The position numbers and the translations under genes were made by a program. The notes under the pieces were generated by a model that was not told the origin of the DNA, did no database searches, and worked only from the letters and a program-made list of their open reading frames with translations. Positions 14,608 to 23,691 of a stretch of 41,703 nt of DNA are shown in pieces. Origin of the DNA: Nitrospinota bacterium (GTDB lineage: Bacteria; Nitrospinota; Nitrospinia; Nitrospinales; JACRGP01); the NCBI GenBank assembly GCA_016207065.1, contig JACQQK010000174.1:1-41703 (forward strand), written 5' to 3'. The stretch's first letter is position 1, and each line of letters begins with the position of its first letter.

Positions 14608-16446
14608 TCAAGGTCCGCGGGATTCGGCTTGCAGGTATTGGCCCAGCCTGAGCTCCGTCTCCGCTTGCCGGGCAAGGCCCCGTTTCCTGTACAGGTTCCC
14701 AAGGTTCAGATGGGCCAGCGGGAAATCGAAGTCGACGCTCAGGGCCGTTTTATATGCCTTTTCCGCGTCGTCCGGACGGCCCATGGCCTCGTAAACGAGG
14801 CCGAGGTCGTTATGCGCCTCCAGGTTGTCGGGCCGCAACCGCAAGGCGGACTGGAACTGCCGTTCCGCCTCCTCCAGCCGTCCCGTCAAGTAATAGGCCG
14901 TCCCCAGGTTGACGTGGACCGCGGCATCGGGCCGGATGGCCAGCGCCTTTTCGAACTCCGCCTCGGCGTCCGCGAATTTCTTTTGTTCCAGGTAAACCAA
15001 TCCCAGGCCGTTGATGGCGTAAACGAAGCGCGGGGCCAGTTTCAGCGCCGTTTTATACCGGGCCGCCGCCTCCCGCAACTGCCCTCTTTCGGCGTAGGCC
15101 TTGCCCAGGCTGAAGTAGGCCGCGGAGAAACGCCGCGGATGGCGCTCGACGACGTGTCCCCACAAGGACAGGGAATCTTTCCAAATCCGGTTCTGCTGGA
15201 CCGTCGCGTAACCGAGAACGGACGCGACGGCGAGACCTCCCAGCACGACCGCCGCCCGATAAGCCTGGATGTGCCTTGCCCGGCGGTCCCCCGTCCACAA
15301 AAAGGAAATCCCCCGCGCCGCGAGGAGATAGAACCCCAGCGTGGGAAGATAAGCGTAACGGTCCGCCGCGCCCTGCCTTCCAACCTGGACGATGCCGATC
15401 ACGGGAAGGAGGGTAATCAGATAATACGCCCAAATAGCCAGAAAAACTGGTTTCCCCCTTTTCCGCATCCAAACGGTCCAGCCGGTCAACGCCAGGAGAG
15501 TGACGACCGCGAGAAGGCAACGCGGGTTGCCCCAGGAGAGATCGTCCGGCAGGGGATACAGCGGGGACAGGCCGGAGGGCCATAACGTTTTTTCCATGTA
15601 GAACAGGAGGCCCGATGCGGCGTTCAAAATCCGTTTGTCCGCTCCGAGGTAATCGATGGGCACGACGGCGCCCATCCGGCTTTGCGCCGCCAGCGTGACG
15701 GTCCCGACGGCGAGGCTCAGGACGAAAAACGGCAGTTTTTCCCAAAGCAGGGGGAGGAGATCGGCCCGGCTCCGGTATCGGTCCAATACAAACGCGTCCA
15801 TCAGCAACAGCGTCAAGGGGACCGTAACGGCCATCGGTTTGGACAAGAGGGCGAGAGCGAACAGCGACAAAGCGGCAAACGGCCAGGACCTGTAACGCGC
15901 CCCCGCCTTCCTCGCCTCAGCGTAGGACAGATAGGCCAGATAGACGGCGAGGACGAAAAAGGCGCACAACACGTCCTTGCGTTCCGAGACCCAGGCGACG
16001 GACTCGACGCGCAGGGGATGGACGGCGAACCACAATGCGGCGGCCGCGCTTCCGACATGGTTGGAGGTCTCCGCTTGCGGCCCGGGCCGCGTTATCGCCA
16101 GGATCCTCGCGAACAGGAGGAAGACCATGACGGAGTTCAAAACGTGCAGGGCCACGCTGGTGAAGTGGTGTCCCCGGGGGTCCAGGCGGAACAACCGGTA
16201 GTCCAGGGCGTGGGAGATCCAGGTGAGGGGATGCCAGTTGGCGGTTTGGAAACTGACCGCCATCTTTTCCAGGTTCCGCCGGTCCAGGGAGTGGACCATG
16301 GGGTTGTCCTTGATAAACTCGGGGTCGTCCCAGTCCACGAAACCGTTGTCCAGGGCCCCCTTGAAAACGAAAAACGCCGCCAGCATGACCGTCGCTAGGG
16401 CGAGGAGGCGGGTCCGGTCCGCGCGGGGGTTGGCGGGACCGTTCAT
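14608..16446 (-). CDS. Multi-spanning membrane protein with C-terminal TPR repeats (TMTC/PMT-like)
   Basis: The 612-residue protein has an N-terminal membrane half with about ten hydrophobic helices. It opens with a GT-C-type luminal loop (DNGFVDWDDPEFIKDNPMVH; the paired acidic residues are typical of GT-C glycosyltransferases) and carries SVAWVSERKDVLCAFF, as in bacterial TMTC-like proteins. From about residue 430 five to six TPR units follow (SLGKAYAERGQLREAAARYK, NLGTAYYLTGRLEEAERQFQ, DLGLVYEAMGRPDDAEKAYK). A role in protein O-glycosylation is possible by analogy to TMTC/PMT enzymes but unproven. It has no operon partner: a palindromic repeat lies upstream and the AT-rich island downstream. 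Confidence 0.85.
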   Translation of the reverse strand: MNGPANPRADRTRLLALATVMLAAFFVFKGALDNGFVDWDDPEFIKDNPMVHSLDRRNLEKMAVSFQTANWHPLTWISHALDYRLFRLDPRGHHFTSVALHVLNSVMVFLLFARILAITRPGPQAETSNHVGSAAAALWFAVHPLRVESVAWVSERKDVLCAFFVLAVYLAYLSYAEARKAGARYRSWPFAALSLFALALLSKPMAVTVPLTLLLMDAFVLDRYRSRADLLPLLWEKLPFFVLSLAVGTVTLAAQSRMGAVVPIDYLGADKRILNAASGLLFYMEKTLWPSGLSPLYPLPDDLSWGNPRCLLAVVTLLALTGWTVWMRKRGKPVFLAIWAYYLITLLPVIGIVQVGRQGAADRYAYLPTLGFYLLAARGISFLWTGDRRARHIQAYRAAVVLGGLAVASVLGYATVQQNRIWKDSLSLWGHVVERHPRRFSAAYFSLGKAYAERGQLREAAARYKTALKLAPRFVYAINGLGLVYLEQKKFADAEAEFEKALAIRPDAAVHVNLGTAYYLTGRLEEAERQFQSALRLRPDNLEAHNDLGLVYEAMGRPDDAEKAYKTALSVDFDFPLAHLNLGNLYRKRGLARQAETELRLGQYLQAESRGP

Positions 16447-16460
16447 GGCGACGCCGCCCC

Positions 16461-16531
16461 GTCATCGCGAGCGAACGGAGTGAGCGCGGCGGTCCCGATA
16501 CTGGATTGCCTCGGCAGAGCCTCGCAATGAC
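16461..16531. repeat. GTCATCGCGAGCG palindromic repeat
   Basis: GTCATCGCGAGCG at the left and CTCGCAATGAC at the right are imperfect inverted ends; the middle has GGCGGTCCCGATACTGGATT. It is of the common intergenic GTCATTGCGAGGC type and lies between the TPR and AsmA-like genes. Confidence 0.7.
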
Positions 16532-16548
16532 GCTTGTTCGTCGGCGTT

Positions 16549-19500
16549 TTATTTTTTCTCGGCATTGTCCCGCGCGGGGGCGAAGATTTCCTGCGGCGTC
16601 TGTAAAATTCCCTGGAATATGCCCACCACTTTTTTCTCCAGGGAGGTCAGCGGGATGGCGGTCGTTTTAGGGTTGTCGAACGGCCCCGTCACCGAATAAT
16701 AGGTTTTCACCAGGCTTTCCTCGTCGCCCGCGGTGATGATCCTGCCGACCACCGGTATTTTGGTAAGGAGCTTGTCCAGGGCGGGCAGGGGGGCGACGCC
16801 CACGACCGTGTCCATGACATTGCGGTGCAGGTCGAACTTGCCCACCAGCGAGGCGCTCCGCTGTTCCGTGACGTATAGGAAGCGCTCGGTCTCGGCGATC
16901 CCCTGACGCAGGGCGAAATCGCCCGCGATGCGCTCGTAGGCGACCGCCGCCGTTTCCTCGGGGGACGGTCCGCCGGGAAAATCGAATAATTCGGATACGC
17001 CCCGCCGTAGCCGGCCCGTGTCGATCTTCCCGGAGTCCAGGTCGAAAACGATCCTTCCGGCGAGCGTTTTCCCGATCTCGTTCCAGTTGTTTCCGCTACC
17101 CCGGACGTCGACCTCCAGCGTCTGGACCGCCCCCGAAAGGCTGTCGCCAAAAACATGTCCGAAAAGGCCCATAATATTTTCCGCCCGGACGTTTTTCGCG
17201 TGGATGCCCGTTTCGAACCGTAGGGTTCTTGGGTCGGCCAGGGAAAGGGTCCCGCGTCCCCGGACCGGGGCGCCGTCGGGAGAGACGACGTCGAGTTTTT
17301 CGAATTTGAGGTCTTTGTCCTTGAAAGAGAACTCTCCCGAGGCGCGTTTCAGCCGCCAGAACTTGTAGTTGACCTGGTCGAAATGGAAGGTCGCGCGGGA
17401 ACTGCCGCGCGACAAAAGCGGAGAGTTTTCCGTAACGGACCTCAGGCTGGAGGACAAGTCCCCGCCCCCCGGCAGGAAATCCTCCAGGACCAGGGACTGG
17501 CCGCGGAGATTTAAATTCAGGGCGGGTTGTTTTCCGGACTTGTACTCTCCGTTAACCTGAAAATAAGAGTCCCCGGCGGCCAATTCGCCGTTTTGGAGTT
17601 CGTACTGGTTGTTGACGAACTTGATCTTGCCTTTGAGCCTAAGGGGTTTGGCAAAGTTGTCCGGTTGAAGGGTCAGGTCCTTGAATTCGGCGTCGCCTTC
17701 GAACTCGGACGCGTCGAACCGGCGCAGGTTTCCTTTTCCGCCGATGTCGAAGCGGACAACGCCCTTGGGTTCCGCCTTGAAAGGTCCGAGAAACGGGCCC
17801 AACGAGTCCATCTTGACGTCCCTGGCGCTCAGGTTTACGGTGAACTCGGGGTCGTCGAAACTTTTCAGGAAAGCGCGCCCGGCCACCTTGTTGCCCCCCA
17901 GCTCGTAAGTCAACTGGTCAAAGGCGATCGATTTTCCGTCCACCCTCCTGCCCTTCGCCTGGAACTTGTTGGGGACGTCGCTCCCCTTGACGAGGATGTC
18001 CTTGTACCGGTAAGAGGCGCGGGTCAAGTCGATTTTATTTTCAAAGCGCAGGTCCCGCGACGGGCCGTTGAGGGCGAGCTCGATCTTGGCCGGCCCGTTG
18101 TATTCCAGTTTTTCCAGGAACGGGACGCCGCGGAAGTCCGCCGCGTAAAAACCGTTGGAGACGGCGCGGACGGACCATTGCGGGCCGGTGAGGTCCCCTT
18201 CCCGCGCCGCGCCTTCCGCCTTGAAAGAGGATTTTCCCAGGTAACCCGAGAGGTCCTTGGTTTTAAGATTTCCACCTGAATAGTCTATTGACCCGGAGAC
18301 GCTCGACAGGGGTTGCGCCGCGCCGTTCAACTTCAACGCCAGGTTGCGGAGTTCCACCGTCCCCCATTGTTTCAAGGACGGCGGACTGAGCGGGTCGCCC
18401 TGGGAATTGAAGCCGACGCGGACCTCTCCTCCCGAAAAGCTTGCGTCGCGGAGATAAGGTTCGCCCTCGGGAATGAAATGAGAGATCAGTTGCGCCGGGT
18501 TGTCCTCGGGCTTGAGGACTAATTCCCCGGACGTTTTCAAAACGGTTTTCCCGGCGGTCGCGGAGAGGTCCATTTTCAGGTTGGAGAACGAGTTCTTCCC
18601 GAAGTTTCCGGAAAATTTCTCGAAATCGATCAACCAGGGGCGGGGAGCGGGTTTCTTTCCCTTCGAGTCCATGACGGGATGGCTGAAGGCGACCTTGCCT
18701 TTCAAGCCGGCGATCGGGACGGGGGTCAGAATCTTTTCCCGGATTTCGGCCTTGTCCAGGGTCAAGGCGCCGTCGATGGCAAGGTTGTCCTCGCCTTCCA
18801 GAGGTCCCTTGATGTCGATACGGATCGTCCCGGTCCCCTGGATGCCCAGGTAACGCTTCAACAGAGGTTCGAACGTATTGTCCTCCACGATCTTGGGCAG
18901 GGCCTTGTGCAGTTGCGACAAATCCACGCCGCTGTCCACCCGCCAGTCCAGATAGGGGTTCCCCGCCAGGTCTCCAATCTTGCCGGCGAGTTTCGCGACG
19001 GGCAGACCCTGGTAATACGATTTGTCGACGAGCATCGTCATCTCTCCGGAATCGAACTTCAAGGACCCGGAGACCTTCTTGAAAGGCGGCAAGGGGGAAA
19101 TCCAATCCAGTTTGTTTACGGCCAGGTCGGCGCGAAGCAGGCTCAAATTCCTCGGGTCCGTCAGGTCCTGGAACTGTTCCAGCGCGCCCTTGAACGACAG
19201 TTCGTCGATCCGGATCGTGCCGTTTTTGAAAATTTTGTGGATCAGGTCGTGCGCTTTTTCCGGAAAGATCGCCAGCGGCGGGTATTGGTCGCTTTTGTCC
19301 ACCAGGAACTCGCCGCTCCGCGCGGAAAACGAGATTTCCGGCGGTCCCCCGGCAACGCGCGTAAAACTTCCGGAGGCCTCCATGCGGAATTGTTCGGAGG
19401 CGAAGTCCAACTGCTCCAGGGCGATCTTGTTCCTGTCGAGCGAGAACTTGTAAGTCACGGAACCCCGGGACGGTTTGCTGGCGTCCGTGAAGGCGGGGCC

Positions 19501-20403
19501 GTTTTCGGCCTGCCGCGAGGCCAGGACGGCCTTGCCGGAGGAACTGAACCGGCCGTCCAGGGCGCCGGAAAAACTGGAGTCCAGGGTCGCCCATGCGTCC
19601 GTCAAGCCGGCCCTCAGCGGCAGGTAGGGTTGAAACTGGGCCAGATACAAATCGCGGATTTTAATCGTGCCGTCCGCGGTCAGGTCCAGGATATTCTTGC
19701 CGCGCGACGGGCTCCGCAAGGCGCCCGAGATTTCGAAGCTCGCTTTGCGCTCCGCGTTGGGGACCTCGCCGCGCAAGGTGAAATTGAAAGGGGACTGGAC
19801 CAGGTTTTTCTGGATGAATAAATCCACCTTGACGATCCGGATGTCCGCGGGTTCCCCTTGCGGGCGGCCGAGGAAGTCCAGAAAACGGATTTCGCCGTTC
19901 CGCAATTCGAGCTTGTGCAGGAGGCTCTCGCGGAAGATGCCGAGCAGGGGACCGGAAGACCCCGCTCCGGCGTCATCGCCGCGTTGCCCCCCGCGGCGAG
20001 TGGGCGGCCGCAAATCGTCGAAATTGAACCGGCCTTCGGCGTCGCGGGAGACGTGGGTCAGGGAATCGTGGACGATGACTTTCTGGATCTCCACCTGCTT
20101 ATTCAGCAACGGCAGGATCTTGACCCGCATCTGGATTTCCCGGGAGGTGAATTCGGGCCGGCCCAGGGAAGGATGACGGAACGTCACGTCCTTGAGTTTG
20201 ACGCCGATGCCCCGCGAGAAGCTCAGCTCGGCGCTCCCGATCGAAACTTTCCTGCGAGTCAAGCCTTCAAGGTGCTCGGTCAGCGCCAGTTTGAAATTGT
20301 CCAGGTCGCTGAGCTGGTCGTAAACCAGATAGGCGACGGCTAGAATGGCGGTCGCGAAAACGGCCAGAGTATAGGCGACGACTCTCTTTATTGGGAAAGA
20401 CAT
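16549..20403 (-). CDS. Giant AsmA-like envelope protein (1284 aa)
   Basis: AsmA-family proteins are anchored in the inner membrane by one N-terminal helix and carry long beta-rich periplasmic domains, thought to move or organise phospholipids in the envelope. Here the helix is VVAYTLAVFATAILAVAYLV. It is followed by the AsmA N-terminal pattern (VSIGSAELSFSRGIGVKLKD, then FTSREIQMRVKILPLLNKQV) and repeated beta-strand segments. The C-terminal AsmA_2-like region has GRIVFDLDSGKIDTGRLRRG. ATG 20403 gives the typical start. Residues about 131-146 (PTRRGGQRGDDAGAG) are encoded by a palindromic repeat that interrupts the domain in frame. The gene is unlinked to lipid genes here. Confidence 0.85.
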   Translation of the reverse strand: MSFPIKRVVAYTLAVFATAILAVAYLVYDQLSDLDNFKLALTEHLEGLTRRKVSIGSAELSFSRGIGVKLKDVTFRHPSLGRPEFTSREIQMRVKILPLLNKQVEIQKVIVHDSLTHVSRDAEGRFNFDDLRPPTRRGGQRGDDAGAGSSGPLLGIFRESLLHKLELRNGEIRFLDFLGRPQGEPADIRIVKVDLFIQKNLVQSPFNFTLRGEVPNAERKASFEISGALRSPSRGKNILDLTADGTIKIRDLYLAQFQPYLPLRAGLTDAWATLDSSFSGALDGRFSSSGKAVLASRQAENGPAFTDASKPSRGSVTYKFSLDRNKIALEQLDFASEQFRMEASGSFTRVAGGPPEISFSARSGEFLVDKSDQYPPLAIFPEKAHDLIHKIFKNGTIRIDELSFKGALEQFQDLTDPRNLSLLRADLAVNKLDWISPLPPFKKVSGSLKFDSGEMTMLVDKSYYQGLPVAKLAGKIGDLAGNPYLDWRVDSGVDLSQLHKALPKIVEDNTFEPLLKRYLGIQGTGTIRIDIKGPLEGEDNLAIDGALTLDKAEIREKILTPVPIAGLKGKVAFSHPVMDSKGKKPAPRPWLIDFEKFSGNFGKNSFSNLKMDLSATAGKTVLKTSGELVLKPEDNPAQLISHFIPEGEPYLRDASFSGGEVRVGFNSQGDPLSPPSLKQWGTVELRNLALKLNGAAQPLSSVSGSIDYSGGNLKTKDLSGYLGKSSFKAEGAAREGDLTGPQWSVRAVSNGFYAADFRGVPFLEKLEYNGPAKIELALNGPSRDLRFENKIDLTRASYRYKDILVKGSDVPNKFQAKGRRVDGKSIAFDQLTYELGGNKVAGRAFLKSFDDPEFTVNLSARDVKMDSLGPFLGPFKAEPKGVVRFDIGGKGNLRRFDASEFEGDAEFKDLTLQPDNFAKPLRLKGKIKFVNNQYELQNGELAAGDSYFQVNGEYKSGKQPALNLNLRGQSLVLEDFLPGGGDLSSSLRSVTENSPLLSRGSSRATFHFDQVNYKFWRLKRASGEFSFKDKDLKFEKLDVVSPDGAPVRGRGTLSLADPRTLRFETGIHAKNVRAENIMGLFGHVFGDSLSGAVQTLEVDVRGSGNNWNEIGKTLAGRIVFDLDSGKIDTGRLRRGVSELFDFPGGPSPEETAAVAYERIAGDFALRQGIAETERFLYVTEQRSASLVGKFDLHRNVMDTVVGVAPLPALDKLLTKIPVVGRIITAGDEESLVKTYYSVTGPFDNPKTTAIPLTSLEKKVVGIFQGILQTPQEIFAPARDNAEKK
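19968..20012 (+). repeat. Repeat fragment inserted in frame in the AsmA-like gene
   Basis: GCGTCATCGCCGCGTTGCCC followed by CCCGCGGCGAGTGG closely matches 3379-3411 (GCGTCATCGCCGCATTGCCC, then CCACGGCGAGTGG). It adds about 15 Arg/Gly-rich residues without breaking the frame. Confidence 0.8.
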
Positions 20404-20559
20404 GGAAAAAGGATCCGGGAGGTTGGAAACCGGCTAAAGGGTCGATTCAAAAAACACTGTTCGATCGTGAGGGATGTGGTATGCTTCCTACCGCCGACCC
20501 ATCAACCCGGTTTCGGCAAACAAAACCATCTATATCATGAAGTTAGGGAATATTCAATC

Positions 20560-20600
20560 CCGGCCAGCGTGAACGCTGGCTACTCGCCGTAGGGGCGGAT
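20560..20600. repeat. Palindromic repeat upstream of rlmB
   Basis: CCAGCGTGAACGCTGG (20563-20578) is followed by CTACTCGCCGTAGGGGCGG. The second motif recurs in reverse at about 23211-23230. Confidence 0.75.
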
Positions 20601-20648
20601 GGCTTTGCCCGGTCCCCGCAGGAATGGGAAAACGCTCTCCCGGTATAC

Positions 20649-21443
20649 ATGACTGAGAAAACGGAAAATTTTGTTTACGGTATCAATCCCGTCCATACCG
20701 CGTTAAAAGCCTCCAAGCGGAAGTGCTATAAGATCGTCGTGGAGGAGGGGAAAGATCACCCCCGCGTCCGGTCCGTCGTGGACCTGGCCCGCCGGATGGG
20801 GGTCAAGATCGAAGCTTTGCCCCGCCAGGCGTTCGGCCAGAAGTTCCGTTCGTTGCCGCATCAGGGGATCGTCGGTTACTTTGCCGTCAAGGAAACCCTG
20901 GAACTCCCCGAATTGATCGAACAGGCGTACCGGTCCGACCCGCAACCCACCCTGGTCCTGCTGGACGAAATTCAAGACCCGCACAACCTGGGGGCCATCA
21001 TCCGCTCGGCGGAGGTCCTGGGCGTCCAGGGGGTGATCATCCCCAAACACCGCTCCGTCCCGCTCAACGAGACCGTGGCCAAATGTTCCGCGGGGGCGGT
21101 GGAAACCGTTCCCATCGCCTGGACGACCAACCTGGCGCAGGCGGCGGAGACCTTGAAGAAGTCCCGCTTCTGGATCGTCGGGGTCGATATGCAGGGCGCG
21201 ACCAGTTGCCATCGGTTCGACTTCAACATGCCGGTGGCCCTGGTGATCGGCGGAGAACACAAGGGGATCCGCCAGGGATTGAAAAAGATTTGCGATTTCA
21301 CCGTTTCCATACCCATGGCGGGGACCCTGGGATCGTTGAACGCTTCGGCGGCGGGCGCCGTGGTTTTTTACGAAATCCTCAGGCAAAAAAGGGAGCGCGG
21401 ACAAATGCGATCGGAAACGGGAGCGGGGACGCCGGAAAAGTAA
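20649..21443 (+). CDS. rlmB: 23S rRNA 2'-O-methyltransferase RlmB (TrmH/SPOUT family)
   Basis: RlmB methylates the 2'-OH of G2251 in 23S rRNA. The 264-residue product has the N-terminal substrate domain (FVYGINPVHTALKA) and the SPOUT knot with all three motifs. These are LLDEIQDPHNLGAIIRSAEV (about 101-120), VALVIGGEHKGIRQGLKKIC (about 197-216) and IPMAGTLGSLNASAAGAVVF (about 222-241). The Asn and Arg of NLGAIIRSAE are expected to act in catalysis. ATG 20649 lacks a clear Shine-Dalgarno but gives the standard N-terminus. It ends at a strong hairpin shared with convergent rpsU. A different TrmH-family target cannot be excluded, but the length and N-terminus fit RlmB. Confidence 0.93.
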   Translation: MTEKTENFVYGINPVHTALKASKRKCYKIVVEEGKDHPRVRSVVDLARRMGVKIEALPRQAFGQKFRSLPHQGIVGYFAVKETLELPELIEQAYRSDPQPTLVLLDEIQDPHNLGAIIRSAEVLGVQGVIIPKHRSVPLNETVAKCSAGAVETVPIAWTTNLAQAAETLKKSRFWIVGVDMQGATSCHRFDFNMPVALVIGGEHKGIRQGLKKICDFTVSIPMAGTLGSLNASAAGAVVFYEILRQKRERGQMRSETGAGTPEK

Positions 21444-21474
21444 AACGGCCGGAGGTCGAAACCTCCGGCCGTTT
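21443..21474. terminator. Bidirectional hairpin terminator between rlmB and rpsU
   Basis: A 14-bp perfect stem, AAACGGCCGGAGGT (21443-21456) with ACCTCCGGCCGTTT (21461-21474), closes a CGAA loop. Short T-runs follow in both directions, so it probably serves both convergent genes. Confidence 0.85.
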
Positions 21475-21504
21475 ACGGAAAAGACGAGGGCTCCGTATCA
21501 ATAA

Positions 21505-21705
21505 TCAATACGAATACGAGGACCCTTTTCGCATAGCGATTTTCTTTTTCTTTTTTGCTTCCTTCTGTTTTCGTTTTTTTCTGACGGAAGGCTTTTCGTA
21601 AAATCTTCGTCTCTTCAGCTCCTTGAGCAAGCCCTCTTTCGTCATCTGACGCTTGAGGACTTTAAGGGCTTTTTCAACTTGATTTTGATAAACCGTTACC
21701 TCCAA
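21505..21705 (-). CDS. rpsU: 30S ribosomal protein S21
   Basis: bS21 sits near the anti-Shine-Dalgarno end of 16S rRNA and helps initiation. The 66-residue product reads VYQNQVEKALKVLKRQMTKE followed by LLKELKRRRFYEKPSVRKKR, the S21 pattern with its very basic tail. The start is TTG at 21705, decided by the perfect AAAGGAGG 9 nt upstream; no ATG would give a proper N-terminus. A near-consensus promoter lies about 150 bp upstream and a hairpin terminator downstream, so it is probably a single-gene unit with a long leader. The usual dnaG-rpoD neighbours are absent. Confidence 0.96.
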   Translation of the reverse strand: MEVTVYQNQVEKALKVLKRQMTKEGLLKELKRRRFYEKPSVRKKRKQKEAKKKKKIAMRKGSSYSY

Positions 21706-21848
21706 CTAATCCAACCTCCTTTGCGAACGGTATTTAACCGCCGGGATACGCCGTTAAACGGCTTTCATGGCCCCTGATCAGCCGGGACCATTTTATGAAT
21801 TGTTGTTTTACCGCCCCTTACAATTATTATGAGGGCTTAAAATTTTAC

Positions 21849-21877
21849 ATTATCTTTGTTATTTGCTAATTTGTCAA
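21849..21877 (-). promoter_or_regulatory. Sigma70 promoter of rpsU
   Basis: On the minus strand TTGACA (21872-21877), 17-bp spacer, GATAAT (21849-21854). It leaves a leader of about 140 nt before the rpsU TTG. A weaker rightward pair overlaps it (TTTACA at 21844-21849 and TAATTT at 21867-21872, 17 bp apart), which could serve the ChaN-like gene. Confidence 0.8.
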
Positions 21878-21935
21878 GAGCTACCGGAAAACGTTTTAAA
21901 AATCCTTTCCAAGGCCGTCTGAAAGGAGGCCGCTC

Positions 21936-23138
21936 ATGAAACACTCTATCAAAGCATTCTTCCTGTTTACGGCGGTCTTCCTTTTAAATGGATTGCCGGG
22001 AGCCGGGGCGGAGGAATACGCCGTCCCCCATTCCGGTTCGCCCTATGTGGACCCGGCAGACCTTCGGGACGGCCAGATTGTCCATGTCCCCACCGGCGTT
22101 TTGGTCACGCCCGGCCAGCTTGCCGAGGCCGTCTCCGGCGCGCGCGTGGTGTATGTGGGCGAAACGCACGACAATATCGAGGCCCACCGCGTCCAGTTGG
22201 AGATCGTCCGGCGTCTGTACGCGAAATTCCCCGGGAAGGTGGCGGTGGGGATGGAAATGTTCCGCGGGTCGGCCCAGCCCGAACTGGACCTCTGGCGGCG
22301 GGGGGAATTGTCCGACACGCAATTCAGAAAACTTTTCGGGAAAAACTGGGGGTCGGGTTTCCGTCTTTACCGGTCCATCTTCGAGTTCTTGAAGGAAAAC
22401 CGGATACCCCTGCTGGGCCTTAAGTCGTCGAAAGAGACGGAGGACCGCTTGCGCGAACAAGGTCTGGAATCCCCCCTGCTTCCGGACATGGACCTGAATG
22501 ACCCGTACCACAAACGGCAGGCCATGGCGATCTTTGGCGGCCACGAACCCCGGCCGGGAGCCTCCAACCCGTATCACATGCTGACGTTATGGGAGGAATC
22601 GATGGCCCAGACGGTGGCGGAATTTCTGCAAAACGAGAATTACCGGGATTGGAAACTGGTGGTCCTCGCCGGGGGATATCACGTCCAATACGGGTTTGGC
22701 GTCCCCAAGCGCGCCTTCCGCCGGGCGCCGCATCCTTATTCCATCGTCCTTCCCACGATCGTCGAAATCCCCGAGGAGTTGAAGGACCGCGAAATGCGCG
22801 CGGAGCCCGTCTCCATCCCGCTGTACGAATCCGACTTCATCTGGAGGGTGTCCTACAAGGTCCCGCCGCAAAACCGCGTCAAGCTGGGGGTCATGCTCGA
22901 AGAGCTGGAACAGGGCCTGCTGGTCAAGTCCGTGTCCGGCAACTCCAACGCGCAGAGGGCGGGGATTCAAAAGGACGACGTGCTGGTGGCCATGGACGGC
23001 CGGGAGATCGACACGCTGGAGGGGTTTATCGACCGGTTGCAGGACAAATCGTTCGGGGATACCGTCCGGATCAAGGCCCTGCGCGGGGGCGCCGAATGGG
23101 AAGGGACCGTGACGATTCAAAAACCGGAAAACGAATAG
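21936..23138 (+). CDS. ChaN-like haem-binding-family protein with C-terminal PDZ domain
   Basis: The 400-residue protein starts at ATG 21936 with AAAGGAGG 7 nt upstream. It has a signal peptide (FFLFTAVFLLNGLPGAGAEE) without a lipobox cysteine. Residues 60-290 match the ChaN/DUF399 family: ARVVYVGETHDNIEAHRVQL, KVAVGMEMFRGSAQ and VVLAGGYHVQYGFGVPKR. In ChaN this fold binds haem and is linked to iron uptake. Residues about 320-395 form a PDZ domain (GLLVKSVSGNSNAQRAGIQK, then DDVLVAMDGREID). The ligand is unknown. It is separated from the ferredoxin gene on the other strand by a repeat. Confidence 0.88.
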   Translation: MKHSIKAFFLFTAVFLLNGLPGAGAEEYAVPHSGSPYVDPADLRDGQIVHVPTGVLVTPGQLAEAVSGARVVYVGETHDNIEAHRVQLEIVRRLYAKFPGKVAVGMEMFRGSAQPELDLWRRGELSDTQFRKLFGKNWGSGFRLYRSIFEFLKENRIPLLGLKSSKETEDRLREQGLESPLLPDMDLNDPYHKRQAMAIFGGHEPRPGASNPYHMLTLWEESMAQTVAEFLQNENYRDWKLVVLAGGYHVQYGFGVPKRAFRRAPHPYSIVLPTIVEIPEELKDREMRAEPVSIPLYESDFIWRVSYKVPPQNRVKLGVMLEELEQGLLVKSVSGNSNAQRAGIQKDDVLVAMDGREIDTLEGFIDRLQDKSFGDTVRIKALRGGAEWEGTVTIQKPENE

Positions 23139-23232
23139 CGGCGTATCGCCGCGGATAGTCCCGCCTCGGCGCAAGCGCGAGGCGGCGTTGGCTCCGGGCG
23201 CTTGCCCGGGCCGCCCCTACGGCGAGTAGCGG
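23137..23232. repeat. Composite palindromic repeat between convergent genes
   Basis: The modules in order are GCGGCGTATCGCCGCG (also 39374-39389 with one change), the CCGCCTCGGCGCAAGCGCGA palindrome, a CCGGGCGCTTGCCCGG hairpin and GCCCCTACGGCGAGTAG. It begins at the stop of the ChaN-like gene and ends close to the ferredoxin stop. Confidence 0.82.
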
Positions 23233-23245
23233 CACGCCGGCGCGA

Positions 23246-23572
23246 TCAACCCCAAACGGCGTCCGGGATTTCCAACCGTTCCACTTTTTTCCCCCGCGCG
23301 ATATGCTGTTCCAGTATCTCGTTCACGTCCGCGGGTTTGACCCGGTTGTACCAGACGCCGTCGGGATAGACGATCACGACCGGCCCCATGGAGCAGGGAC
23401 CAAGACACGAGGAAGTCGAAACGATCGCCTTGCCAAACAACATTTTTTCCTCGATTCCCATGCCAAACTTCTCCAGCAACGCGGCGGCGGCGTTTTCTCC
23501 GCAAGACCCCCGCGGATGTCCCGGCGGACGCTGGTTGGTGCACACAAGAATGTGATAAGCTGGTTTCGGCAT
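23246..23572 (-). CDS. Thioredoxin-like [2Fe-2S] ferredoxin
   Basis: The 108-residue protein has cysteines at 11, 24, 56 and 60 (HILVCTNQRPPGHPRGSCGE and STSSCLGPCSMGPVVIVYPD). This is the spacing of thioredoxin-fold [2Fe-2S] ferredoxins of the Shethna/NuoE-like type. GVWYNRVKPADVNEILEQHI completes the fold. Such proteins carry electrons in redox or cofactor pathways; the partner is not identifiable here. ATG 23572 is preceded by a GGAG. It stands alone, convergent with the ChaN-like gene and divergent from the kinase operon. Confidence 0.92.
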   Translation of the reverse strand: MPKPAYHILVCTNQRPPGHPRGSCGENAAAALLEKFGMGIEEKMLFGKAIVSTSSCLGPCSMGPVVIVYPDGVWYNRVKPADVNEILEQHIARGKKVERLEIPDAVWG

Positions 23573-23691
23573 TACAACTCCTCCAATGAGATTGAATTAG
23601 GACAAAAAAACCCAATTTAGATGACGAATCCTTGAAAAACGATTTATTTTTTGTTATTTCCTCCCGCGATAAACAGCGGCAAAACGTATAG

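Noticed and set aside
18679-19821. 380-aa plus-strand ORF
   Set aside because: Antisense of the AsmA-like gene.
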